Source: Phellopilus nigrolimitatus (Eukaryota > Basidiomycota > Agaricomycetes > Hymenochaetales > Hymenochaetaceae). Taken from it: a DNA stretch of 52,635 nucleotides. The stretch is from NCBI GenBank assembly GCA_021029095.1, contig JAJOHG010000174.1, positions 1 to 52,635 on the forward strand, written 5' to 3'. This document shows positions 31,432-42,545 of this stretch, one piece after another (the first letter of the stretch is position 1; each line of letters opens with the position of its first letter). The notes below the pieces were generated by a model. That model did no database searches. It saw only the letters and a list, made by a program, of their open reading frames with translations, and was not told where the DNA came from. The position numbers and the translations under genes are program-made.

Positions 31432-34400
31432 ATGCAACGTATGTCGTCGACACTCCCCACACCACCTAGACCGACAGTGAGCCAGGCTGACAAGGAGAAT
31501 CGCATGGCGACACCGCGCAAGAGCATCGAATGGGCGGTACACAAGGAGGTTTTCACTTTTTCCCCGGCAGTGACACATACGGTGAACGTGTCCAACTCTT
31601 CCCCCGGACCACGCAAATCGATCCTGAAGCCACAGCGCCCGCTGCAGCCTTTTCCCGAGGAAAAGAAACGCGATATCACGCCTCTTCCCGACGATGCGCT
31701 CTCAGATGCTCACTTTCTCGAGTACCCGGTCTCGATGATTACCGCGGAGAGCTCGACACTGCGCGAACTTACCGAGGCGTACTCGATTCTTGCGGCACGC
31801 ATCCGCTCGTCCGTGCCTCAACATTTCTGGTCATATTCGACGCGCGATCCACGCCATCCTTTATTCAACCCTATGAGACAGCACGCAGACGCGTTGGCAG
31901 GTGCAATTGTACGCGACCTCGGACGCGTTTTTGCCGACCCTTTCCAGCTTCCAACACCTACTCCACCTAGCCACACTCCTGAACATGGCGAGGCTGGAAG
32001 TACGAGTCTGCCTACTCCGCAAGAGACGCCAACGAAGAAGGGGGGGATGACAGAGGAACAGGTCAAATATGCTCGGGATTTAAGCACGGTTACAAGCGCG
32101 ACTATCAAATTTCTCATCCTCGCCTTCCAGGTGCCGACTATTTATAATGTTTTCAGCAGTGAGTTCCTCTCGATGTTTTTTTCCCGTTTGATCCACTTGT
32201 CTCTGATTAAAGTTGCCCTTCAGAGAAACAGCTCGACTCTATCTTGACTGCTGTATTGGCTATACCTCTCGCAGAGTCATTGCGTTCACCCAGTGCGCGA
32301 AAGATCTGCGGATTCGCTATTACTTTTCTGCAGTCGCAAAGACTTCCCGAAGTGACTCTTCGCATGGGCAGGGATAGGATGGCATTTGCGCTTCGACGTG
32401 CTATGGATGGCGAGCTTGGCAGGGAAGGCAAAAAAGGCGCTACGGGTGAAGCTTTGCGGGTATGCTTCTACGGATTCCTTTAGCTAAAGCCCGAACTAAT
32501 AAAATTATAGGCAATACACGACCTATCCCTCTTTAAGCCTGAAATCTTCATCCCGGGATTCGAGGCGCACCTTTCTTCCGTCCTTGAGAATCTTCTCGCT
32601 CCGTCACACGCACTACGTGTGCAAGCGGCACATGCCTTGGGAGGTTTCGTGCAAGGAATCACACAGCCTGGAGTCGACTCTGACGATCTTCTCCGTGATA
32701 TCTCGCCTCGTGTCGCGCACTTCTTCTCTCTCAATAGCCCGTCAAGCATTTGCCGGACGTTGGGGGCAGCCCTTCGAACTACTGAACCGGCACACCACGG
32801 CCAAGGTCCTTTCTGGGCTATATCTGTCTTGACGAGTTTCATAATTCTATCCGGGCCCGCGCTGCTGAAAGACCGCCAGCTATTTATGAACTTCCGCGCG
32901 ACTATTGACTTCGGACTAAATTCTAAGAAGAAAGTTGTTCGCGCTGCCACGTCTACGCTCTGGGGCCCGCTCATTTGGGTGTGGCAAAAGTGGCGTGGCT
33001 CGGTCAGCGTCAGCAAAAAGGACGAAGAAGGCGAAGACGATGCCGCTGAGCGTGAGGAGGTCAAGGCATACTTTTCGCAGATGCTCAGGTCAACGACTCA
33101 TCTGCCAATTGGCATATCCTTTATTGGCGCACTCCTCGGCGGCAGCCATTCAACATGTCAGAGACAAGACCTGCTTATGGCTTTCTACAATCTGGGTAGT
33201 TCTGCGAAACAAGGGGGAGACTCGACGCCCAGGGCACTCGAGCTTCTTGATCGTCTCATTAACTCGCGGGAAGACGGCGAGTTCTATACTGGCTGGTCGA
33301 ACAGGTTCCTCACAAAGCTCATCCCCTCACCCCTGCTCTCAGTCTCCCCTGGGTTACTGACAACGGAGATGGGCGGACCGGCCCTTGGCCAGCTGGTTGA
33401 GAGCATAATGGCACATCAACCAAACTACGACGATGTGCGCCCGCTCGCGGACGAGGAGCGTCGCCTGTCAAGTGTGTGGACGCGCGCAAAGGATGCATGG
33501 ATAATGTGCCTTGAGCAACTCGAGATGTCAGAGGGCGAACCAGTTTCGGTAAGTATTTCCGATTGTTGAATTTGATTAATAATCTCATCTTATATGATAG
33601 GAGCTTTTCCTCGATATCTGGACGGGACTGATTCGTATGGGATTGACTGGCCGAGGTACGTGGCCTTCTGGAAACGAGTCATAAGTAAACTCGTCTCAAT
33701 TTATCTAACATTCAGATGAGCCAACTGCCATCAACATTTTCGCCGAGCAATGCTCGAAAGTCCTGACCTCCATACTTAGCAATAAAGCAGTCGACCTCCG
33801 AGAAGTGCCCGACTATCGTGAAGTCAAAGCTCCATCTTCTGACTCCGCCCCTGTGAAGAACGACGCCGGGAAGAGCGAGATTGCAGATGATGGTGCGTGC
33901 TCGGCAGCGAACATGCGTCTCAAGCTTGCCCTCGTGCGTGCGCTTTGGGCCGCTGCGATGGGAGCTCTCCCAGCGTCTTCATTAAGATGGACAGTCAAGC
34001 CAATGCTGCGCTTACTTGTTCAGAAGCATCATGAGCTTGCTCCACCGGCCGAGTCTGACGGAGTCGTGGAGGACGAGGCAAGCGCGGCAGCGTTGAGCGA
34101 GTGGGCGCAATTATGTGCGCAGGTCGCTGCAGTTGGTTCGACTGAAATGACGCCAGCCATATGGGGTCGAAAATGGGAGTGGGACGAGACTATGAGAGCT
34201 CGTGCATGGCGTGGGTATGCACGCGGGTGGGCTGAGGATTCGCGAGGTTCGTGGAAAGGCGCGGCTATCGTGCTTGGCTTGCCGTTCAGGTATATTTCTT
34301 CACTGATCTCTGTATTGATCCACAGCGACTAACCGGTTTTCATCTCCAGGAATGATCAACCATGGGATATGTCGGATGCAGATTTGTCCGCATGGAACAG

Positions 34401-36192
34401 TCTACTCTCCTACGCCGTCGAGAAAGCAGGGAAAGATTACATATCTTTACCCGATGTTCTGGAAGAGGTAGTGCGTTGCATCGAGCGCCAGCATATCATC
34501 TCGTTCGTACTTTGCTCATCTGCATTCTAATGTGTACTAAAATATCATTGCAGTCTGAGCTCCACCCTCCGTGTCGCGGATCATCTTGTCAGCATGTTCG
34601 ACAAAGCAATCGAACGTTGCACCGCACTCCCAAGCGGGCTTATTGATATCGTACACGAGATCCTCATCACATCTTATCCACCACAACCACGAAACAAAAT
34701 TGTCGCAATCTGGCTCTTGCGTTCCCTCCGAACTACCATAGGCAACTGTCCTGTGGAGCTCATCGTCGAGCTACTCGAGACGCTACAGGATGGGTTAGTC
34801 ACCTGGATCACGGACGAGTGTGCTCTGTTCTCAGAGGAAGAGTACTCAAGCGAGATCATTCCTCTCTTCCAAACCATGCTTGTTGCTTTAGAACCGCTCC
34901 CTCCTTCGGTGGAGGTTCTTCAGTCTCTTTCAGCAATCTTTGCATCAGCTCTGCAAGTGGAAACAGAGACGGGTACGATCCCCGACGAGCGTGTGGAGGC
35001 CTTGGTCTCCTTCACGGAGTTTTGGGAGACGAAGTGCTCGGGTCTCGTCGCTCCAAGAGACGGATGGGCGGAAGGCATCGCACAAGCTCTCCTGCTCGCT
35101 TTCCCTGAGAAAAATGCCGTCGGGCAGCCATATGAAAATATGCACGAAGACGATGAAGACATCGACGAGTTAGACGTCCTTCCGCGTACAACGACGCCGC
35201 GTCGTCGCTTGGTCAACGAGGTCCCTTTACCTCCTTCTCCATCCCCAGTCCAGTTCAGATTTGCTGCAGGCGTTCCAACCATGACTACCCCGAAGAAGGT
35301 GACGAAGGCTGCAGCTATGCGCCCACGGCGTTTGACGGCATCGCACTTGCCTGCTCTCTTCGCGGATGAGCCGCTATCTCCCACGGTACAGAGGGAAAAC
35401 CGCCGCAAAAGCACCGGAGGTCGCCTTCCACGCTTGTCTATTGCGTCGGGCTCCGGTCCTGTTTCTTTGTCGTCGGACAGAGATCACACCAGCACAGAGA
35501 AAGAGAATATCATGCCATCTTCTGGTGTCGATAACGTGGTCATTCTTGGAAAGAAGCGGGAACTATCAGCCGCTGATTCAAGCCCCTTGAGGGGAAAGAG
35601 GCAACGTATACAGAGCGGAGGCTCTGATGACAGCGAGGATGCGCACGATCGTGCAGCCGTCGAGGACGTGCTTCTAAATATGTCTGTTACCAGTCCCGCG
35701 CGCACGCCTTTCGGAGATAGCAATATCAATGCGTATGAGATTCCTCAGACTCCGTCGAAGCGTGCGCGCACAGCTACTAGCTCTTCGCTGATGGCCCAGG
35801 CAGCTGGTTCACCTGGCCTCAGTCCTCCCAAGCGCCGGAGGACTCAGGATCACGGACAATCGCCCAAGATCCCGCGCCGTCTCAGCTACTCAAGCGACGA
35901 GGACGAAGATAGCCTTCCCTCATCCGACGTGGAATCCGAAGAGGAGATCTCTGGCTCCTCATCGCCGGTTGGGCCGTTCACGCCGCAGACGCGTCGTGCC
36001 GAATTCGCGTTGAGAATCCAAAGCGACCCGGCTAGCGATGACTCCGTTGTCACTAGCAGCAGCCCGACGAGGAACATCCGTCAGACGGCGCGGGCATCGC
36101 GTCTTTCGTCGTCGATAGCAGTTTCGTATGCCAAAACAAAAACGGGCTTCGCACAGACCGCCGATGCTATCCCACTATCTTTGGAGGGATGA
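31432..36192 (+). CDS. RIF1: RIF1: telomere-length and replication-timing regulator
   Basis: Seven exons, 31432-32158, 32224-32459, 32511-33548, 33601-33655, 33716-34289, 34350-34502 and 34554-36192, give 1473 aa. ATG 31441 is an alternative start. Near the N-terminus there are two PP1-docking motifs: an RVxF-type KSIEW (30-34) and a SILK motif (63-66), in the order and spacing (about 30 residues) known for yeast Rif1. A long alpha-helical HEAT-like region follows (for example LRVQAAHALGGFVQGI and KKVVRAATSTLWGPLIWVW), fitting the Rif1 N-terminal domain. The C-terminal 450 residues are disordered, Ser/Pro-rich and basic (PSKRAR, PPKRRR), with probable nuclear signals. Rif1 brings protein phosphatase 1 to origins and telomeres. 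A recognisable C-terminal tetramerisation domain was not seen. Confidence 0.82.
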
Positions 36193-36914
36193 TGGTGTCC
36201 CTTTTTCCTCCCTTATTCTCCGGATTCATCCCTGCTTCCTCTATCCTTGTTAGAACTTAGCGATACCTTCCCATACCAGCGTCCTTGTGAATTATTTTTC
36301 TAACTATCGTGTCGTGTACATTTCCTGCGCCTTGTTTTGTTATTCCCATCTCGATATGTAACCGTCTACTTGACCCAAAAAAGGGAATTCTGAAATGCCG
36401 TTTTTTTTTTTGCCGTTTTTGCCGAAGCGCCGGCAAACCTTGTGTCCCGCGGGTGGAAAGTGAGCACCTCTGCAGAGCTATCGGTAAGTATGGAGTGAAG
36501 GACCCTCTGCGCAGGAGCTCCTGATGGCCGAGAATGTTACATATAGCTCATTACATACACTTCATATTTAAACTTTGTCTTCTTACATATGAGCAAAGCT
36601 TTGCGGTGCACTCTCGGGAAAAACATGGGGCTCAAACCAGTTCTTGCGTAAAAGATGAGCAGGATATAAGGGTCCAGAAGAATTTCAGGACTACTATGTA
36701 TGCTCGTATAATACATTAGCTTCTGAGCACTTCCTACGAGCTTGTCCTCACTTACGACACCAAGCTGGTGTGTAATAAAACATCGACATGGTCTCAAGAG
36801 TCCTTGCACTCGAGATATGCTCTTTCAGTTTATCTCTGTGCTCTCCACAGAGATCATGTATCCTTTATAAGTAAACCCTGACAGAAAGTACTCAAAATGT
36901 GCTTACATGACTGT
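36193..36914. other. Intergenic region
   Basis: 3' flank of RIF1; T-rich tract at about 36400-36412. No gene recognised. Confidence 0.4.
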
Positions 36915-37581
36915 TTAGAAGAAGCTCTTTTTGGTTTTCTCATAGACTCCCTGAGAGGGGGTCGTCGTTATTATGTAAGCCACTGCCATCATAAGGACTA
37001 CTGCACGGACCCTTCCTTTTCGCACAGGTACGCTATGTCTAGGCATATCTCCCTGATTTTTGGACGCTGGCTCTGAGTACACGAACTTGTCGTTATCCGT
37101 ATCAAGGAGCATATCAACAGACTTCGTCGCATCTTTTGTCACTGTATTCGGCACATACGTACGTCGCAGCAGAAACAGGTCAGCTCTCCATGTAGTCTCT
37201 CGAAGAATCTTACAACTTACATCTAATGCACACCCATGCCCACCCATTGGGACTGGGAAGGTCCTTGTAGTAGAGTTTGAAACCTTGCTCTATGACAGCT
37301 TTGGCTTTAAGGAAAAAACAGAACTGGTCAGCAACGCGGACAAGTGCTAGAAACAGTGTCCAGCATGGGACCAAGCGCTGTCCAGACTACTAACATTTGT
37401 AGATTCTGCTGATCTCTTCCGTGGTGCACCTCAGCTTACCAGGGTTCTCAGCTGTTGCTTCTATATACGGACCTTCTGCGTCGTTTATGTTTCTAATCCG
37501 ACCCTATCGGCGCGTCTCAGGCTCTGGCACTAGCAGCTCTAATCGCAGACTCACCTCGTTGATTTCGGCTTTGGATGACAT
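36915..37581 (-). CDS. Small duplicated protein of unknown function, copy 1
   Basis: Four exons, 37581-37555, 37503-37395, 37304-37221 and 37141-36915, give 148 aa. It begins MSSKAEINE and includes RNINDAEGPYIEATAENP and SKAVIEQGFKLYYKDLP. The last exon is acidic, then basic, with a hydrophobic segment (AVVLMMAVAYIITTT) near the C-terminus that could be a tail anchor. The introns before the third and fourth exons are at the same positions and phase as in copy 2 (37879-38175). The last intron contains a consensus-like branch site (CTGAC). No family recognised. The sum of exons is a multiple of three, but splice choices for the last intron are uncertain. Confidence 0.45.
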
Positions 37582-37710
37582 CTTCAAATTGGTTCTCAAG
37601 CTAAGCTTAGGACTTCTTGGAACTTGTTGAGAGGTTGTGAGGCGGGCTGTTAGCGGGGCTGTTGCACTCGATGGACTCGGAATCCAGAAGAATGTGCGGG
37701 ATTTCATGCG

Positions 37711-37807
37711 CAGTTCCAAGTGAAAAGAACGCGCCGAAGCCCGCCTCGCGGTCATTGCGATGCGCAAAGGTCGCCCACTTTGCGGGGAGGGGAGTATGTG
37801 AAAAATG
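37711..37807 (-). repeat. Duplicated promoter fragment, second copy at 45264-45360
   Basis: About 95 bp upstream of copy 1 is clearly similar to 45264-45360 in the same orientation; both share GCAGTTCC, an AA(C/A)GCGC block, GCCCGCCTCG and ACTTTG(C/T)GGGGAGG. No gene similar to copy 1 was found next to the second fragment. Confidence 0.65.
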
Positions 37808-37878
37808 CAAAAATGTTCTAATCCAAACCCGTTAGTAGCTTTGCAAGATTGACGCGTCTTTATTTGTGCCTTAACCGT

Positions 37879-38175
37879 CTAACGCGGACGCTTGCAACCG
37901 GCGCTTGTTATGTTTTGGCAGATCATTCTGGTGTAGGCCACTGACACCGGCTTTGGCACGGAGTACACGGTCTTGTCTGCACCACTACCAAAAGGTGCTG
38001 TCGGCGTCTTTGTCACTGTGTGTTTGGTACATCCGTATGTATGAGTGCTCTCCACGCATTCTCGGGAGAAAGGTTCACGCCTTACCTCTGATGCAAAGTT
38101 CGTGAACTTCGCGAACGTCCTTACGGGGGAACGTTCTGTAGTAGAGCCCGTGGCCTTCTTTTGTCACAGCTTTGG
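37879..38175 (-). pseudogene. Small duplicated protein of unknown function, copy 2 (5' truncated)
   Basis: Two exons match the last two of copy 1: 38175-38086 (KAVTKEGHGLYYRTFPRKD) and 38015-37879 (VTKTPTAPFGSGADKTVYSV, ending GCKRPR). The first encodes the paralogue of SKAVIEQGFKLYYKDLP. The flanking acceptor region (GCTGACCAGTTCTG) is also conserved. I could not find counterparts of the first two exons upstream, so it is either 5'-truncated or has a different beginning. The C-terminus differs from copy 1 and lacks its hydrophobic segment. Confidence 0.5.
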
Positions 38176-39416
38176 CTTCGGAAAAGATCAGAACTGGTCA
38201 GCAACGCGGTCAATTACTGGAGAACGCGTGCGTGGCGCTGTGCTACCTCTGTGTGCCGCGAATCGCAGCATGACAAGCTGGACGCGGGCTCTCTTCGCTT
38301 GAGGCGGCGGGGGCGTCGGTGCGCATGCGTGATTTGCTGTCCTTCCGGACTTATGCATTCATTGGTACGAACCCAGTAGACTAGTCAGAGGCAGACTGGA
38401 AACGCGGCGTGCCGCAAAAAAGACCGATTCCGAGAGAGACCAAGCCTGCACGGAAAACATGCATCAGAACTAGAATCGTACCTTGTGTTTCCGTTTGTGT
38501 AGCATGGGCCACATGAGTTTCTGCTGAACAAGAATCGTGCTATACAAGCTCCTCCAGGTCTCGGTTTCGGTTTCTCTTTTTGAGTCCGTTTATGCGACTT
38601 GTGGCTCTTAACTTCTAATCTATCTTCTTCTGATTGAAAGCACACCCGAAGGTATGAGGATGCGCAGCGGGTACGCTGTATCGGAGAGCTCGGATATGGC
38701 AGCTCGAGGTGGAGTGAGTCGGCTGAACTGAAAAGGCCAGCCGCTGTGCGCGGAAAGGCATGAGTGTGTACGCCACTGCCGCCCTTGAGCCCGTGGTGGT
38801 GCATTCCGAGGAGAGCGCACGATGGAAGAGGTCATATTTGAAGAATCAATTATCATGGCCGCACGGTTCTAGTTTCCATGTTTTCGGGTGTCTGCACATT
38901 CAAGTTCATGTAAAGTCGACAAGATCTAAGACTTCGTTTGCTTCAATATTCCCTAATTCATTCTATGGATGTGACAAACATTGCTCGTGAAAACAGTGGA
39001 CGGTCGGTGGAACGGGCGGGACGACGAGACGGGATGAGACGGGACGAGACGAATGGCAAGCAGAAGATGATGGTAAGAAGCAACTGTGTCGACGCAATCG
39101 CGTCGCGTCTACAGGCGTGGGACGCTGTTGCCCTTCTATTGCCCCGGCTCCATCGGGTACCAAGCACTCGAACAAGTCATTCGAAAACAGAACAGCTAAA
39201 CGACTCGTTCCCCTCCCGCGTAAAAGTGATGATATGATCTACTTCTCACGTCAGTAATTCGCGTCATAAATAACAACAATAGTGACGCCTACCGCCTAGA
39301 GAACGCGTAGTGAATCCGACTTCGCAATAACAACTAAGAAAAAATCAGGCGCTTATTTTGATATCACAGTCTTTTCGATTCACTCACTAATAATCTGGAA
39401 AAGTAATTTGAAAAAA
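38176..39416. other. Intergenic region
   Basis: No gene recognised. A GACGGGAC-type short repeat (GACGAGACGGGATGAGACGG) occurs at about 39021-39048. Confidence 0.4.
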
Positions 39417-41270
39417 TCAAATGCCGACTTCAGCATCGTCGGACAACCGAAAATAAGCAAAGAGCTGAAACGCACAAATCCACTTGCGCTTGAAGACCTC
39501 GATCTCGCGGCGCCCCTTCTCACCCGCCATGACGTCTGGGTACTCTTCCCGGAGAGTCGGCTCGATCACGTCGGTGAAGTTCTCGAGGAACCGGCGCCGC
39601 CACTCGCGCAGCGTGCGTGCATAGTGTGGGCCGATGTTCGAGACGGAGTCGACTACGAGGCGGCCCTTTGAGCCTGCGGTGAGTGTTTGAATAAGCAGCG
39701 TGAGAGTAGGCAAGAAGCCGCCTGGGAAAACTAGAAATTTGAGTGAGCATTGAAGAACGACGGACGGGAGATCTTAATCAAAATGTATCGCGCGCTTACT
39801 CTGTTGATAACGAATATTTAGTGTACACTCTCGTTATGAGGCATGAAAAGGAATGGGACTGACCCATTTTTGAATGAAGTCGATTTCGCCGACGTATCGC
39901 TCGAATCCTATAAGGCAATAAATAGCATGGCCATCAACAGTTTCATATGCACGTACTAGCTTCAGGTATAGTGATTCCTTGCACGACGCCGACGCCGACG
40001 TCTGTTTTCAGTGCCCAGTCGATCACGCGCCAGTATTCCTCGAGATATTCACGTCCAACGGCTTCGACCATCTCTACGCTCACGACTCTGTCGAACGCGC
40101 CTTTCCATGCAGGCGGCATTGCGCGATAGTCGAGCAGATGTACCGTCACGCGTGCCGCGACGTCCGCGCCCGCCGCGGCGACGCGCGCACGCGCGAGCGC
40201 CTGCTGGTGCACGGAGAGCGTGATCGTGTCGACTCGCGTTCCGGGAAATCGCGTTGCAATCCGCACGGCGAGTGCACCCCACCCGGATCCAATTTCGAGG
40301 ACGCGCTGGCCCGGCGCGAGGCGCGCGCAGCGGATGATATGGTCAAGTTTGCGGAGCTGCGCCTCGTGAAGCGCGTCCGTTTCTCCGGTAACTGGCTCAT
40401 TAGTTGGCGTCGGGGCCGGGGTCAGGAGACCGTTTTTTGCCTTCAGCATATGCGAGGGAATGTTAGTCAGAAGCGGACGTTCGATGTCACCGTCGAGGTC
40501 CTTGAAGATCGCACACGAATATGTCATGTCCTCGGATAAGAAACCTGTAGTTTGATTAGCAAGATATAATATGAATTACAATAACAACCTAGACTTGCCA
40601 GCAAACATCTTGTTCGAGATGTCATAATGAGCTGATATATTGGAGCGAGCGTTTCCGAGTGTGTTCAAGAACCGCATAGACGTGAGCTTTTGTGGAAGAG
40701 TAGACAGGTAGGATAACCGTGAGTCTAAACCCTGGAGTCTCTCGCGGTTGCGAAGAAATATCTTTAGAGAAGATGAGTTTCTAAATTTAAGGGCCCATTC
40801 CAAAAGAGTTATACTCGCCATGAACGTAGAGACCAAATCATCACAATCGACCTCCCCAAACATATACGCCTCAGCAAATCCAAGATCATTCATGGTCGCC
40901 AAACGAATCCAGAATACGTCGTTTAGAACGCGTATCTCGGCCTCCAAACCTTGCGTACTATCGTTGGGAGCGACTGGGAAACTATACGTTGTTGAAGGGG
41001 TTATCACTCGGAGATGACCTTCGGTGACATTCTGCAGGACACTGTTGGGCGAAGTCAATAAGTAGGATTATTCGCATATAAGCTAGATATTTGAGATGAA
41101 ATCCGCAAAAAAAACAGCACTCACGAAATCACCCCAGCTTCCGCCAACTTCGCAACTGGCGACCATGCCACCTGAAAGGCACCTTCACGCGCGCTCTGCC
41201 ACATTCTGTCGACCAATCCCGACAACGAGAAAGAATGCCTAGCGGGCGTGTCAAGGAGCTGTTCGGACAT
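39417..41270 (-). CDS. Cyclopropane-fatty-acyl-phospholipid synthase
   Basis: Exons 41270-41125, 41041-40599, 40544-39957, 39907-39864, a single nucleotide at 39800, and 39730-39417 give 511 aa. The enzyme transfers a methylene from S-adenosylmethionine to cis-unsaturated phospholipid acyl chains. Signatures: GNARSNISAHYDISNKMF then FLSEDMTYSCAIF, the SAM motif VLEIGSGWG (278-286), RVVSVEMVEAVG, RYVGEIDFIQKWIFPGG, and a C-terminal YARTLREWRRRF. The second intron has a GC donor (G|GCAAGT). The IFPGG motif is only obtained if one adenine at 39800 is kept as an exon between introns of 63 and 69 nt. Without it the frame breaks within 30 codons. Length is slightly above bacterial enzymes owing to an N-terminal extension. 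Confidence 0.88.
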
Positions 41271-42545
41271 GTTTGTCTCGGAAAATTAGGACGTTGAGGC
41301 GGTTGTCAAAAACGAGCGACGCTGAAAAGAAACGGAAAGACTTGGAAACTGTCCTCATGGTGAAACGACGAGGGAACATCTATTTCGTAAGCACAGCCTC
41401 CTGATCGCGACGGCAATCCTTATTCAAGTAACGCGGCTACCACATTCGTACTGTATTTCTTCAGTGTCAGCTTGAAAGCAATGTAACCGACAAACTTGGA
41501 TACCTTCTGATACCACTTTTGTTTTTGGAAAAACTACCCTGAACACGGTCTCTCAATAGCAGCTAAATTTCCCTTGGTTTCTCTGAGGGGTCCATCGAAG
41601 TGTGGAGACTCCTCGCTATGAATATATCAAATCAATATATGTGATAACTAACAAACCTGTCTATACCATCTCATGTCAGCAAACAGTATTCTGAGCGCTC
41701 ATAATCCTGCTCTTTCCCACGTGGCGAGCAAAGAGCAGTTAGCACTGCCACCCTACCTTAATCTTAGAACCTTCATTTTGGATCTAGACTAGCCTCTTAT
41801 TATGGGTTTCATATATAATTTATGAAAAGATCGCACGCACAAACCATTCCGCAAAACAATTGAACGCCACATGGTACTGGAGTATATCCGTTGTTGGCAA
41901 ATAATCAATGAGCCAGACGGAATATATACATGTATGGGAAACGGTTACTCTTTGTGACCTATATGCCCCTTCGAAAGGACGCATTGTCGTGGTCGTCCTT
42001 CATGATTGCAGTAAGGTCCTTGTATTAGCCATAGTGGTGAATGGCTTACTGTGTGCGTTATTCTGTAAGCGCACCGTAGGTGTCTCTGCGCTTCAAAACA
42101 GAGTACGTCCTCGATCTTTCACTAAAGGCAGTCCCGGCATAGCGGCCCACTCGGCACTCGTGTAAGTGCTTTCTCAACCGCTGGACGTACACTACTTGGA
42201 TGACTGCAGAGCTAAAGATAGTTCACATGGATTCTATTATGTACTATTCTATTATGTTCCAATGGCTTTACGGATTGAAGCAAACAAAAAATGCAAAGAC
42301 AACATGAAACCAGGCCTTGCTTCTCCCCCAGAAAGACCAAGATCTCGTTTTACAGGGAAAAGGTATTTATGCTAATCTAAAGTAATTGTTCAAAACACGC
42401 TGAGGGGTGCAAGCAACTGTGCCTCCTATACTCTGCAGATCTGTGCTATCCGTTGGAAAGCCCATATATGGTACGAATGACGGATGGCCGTGCTAGTCTC
42501 TACACCAACCTACAGTATCTCCCATCCAGAACAGATCTACCTGCA
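41271..42545. other. Intergenic region
   Basis: No gene recognised. AT-rich, with a short direct repeat TTCTATTATGT at 42231 and 42247. Confidence 0.4.
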
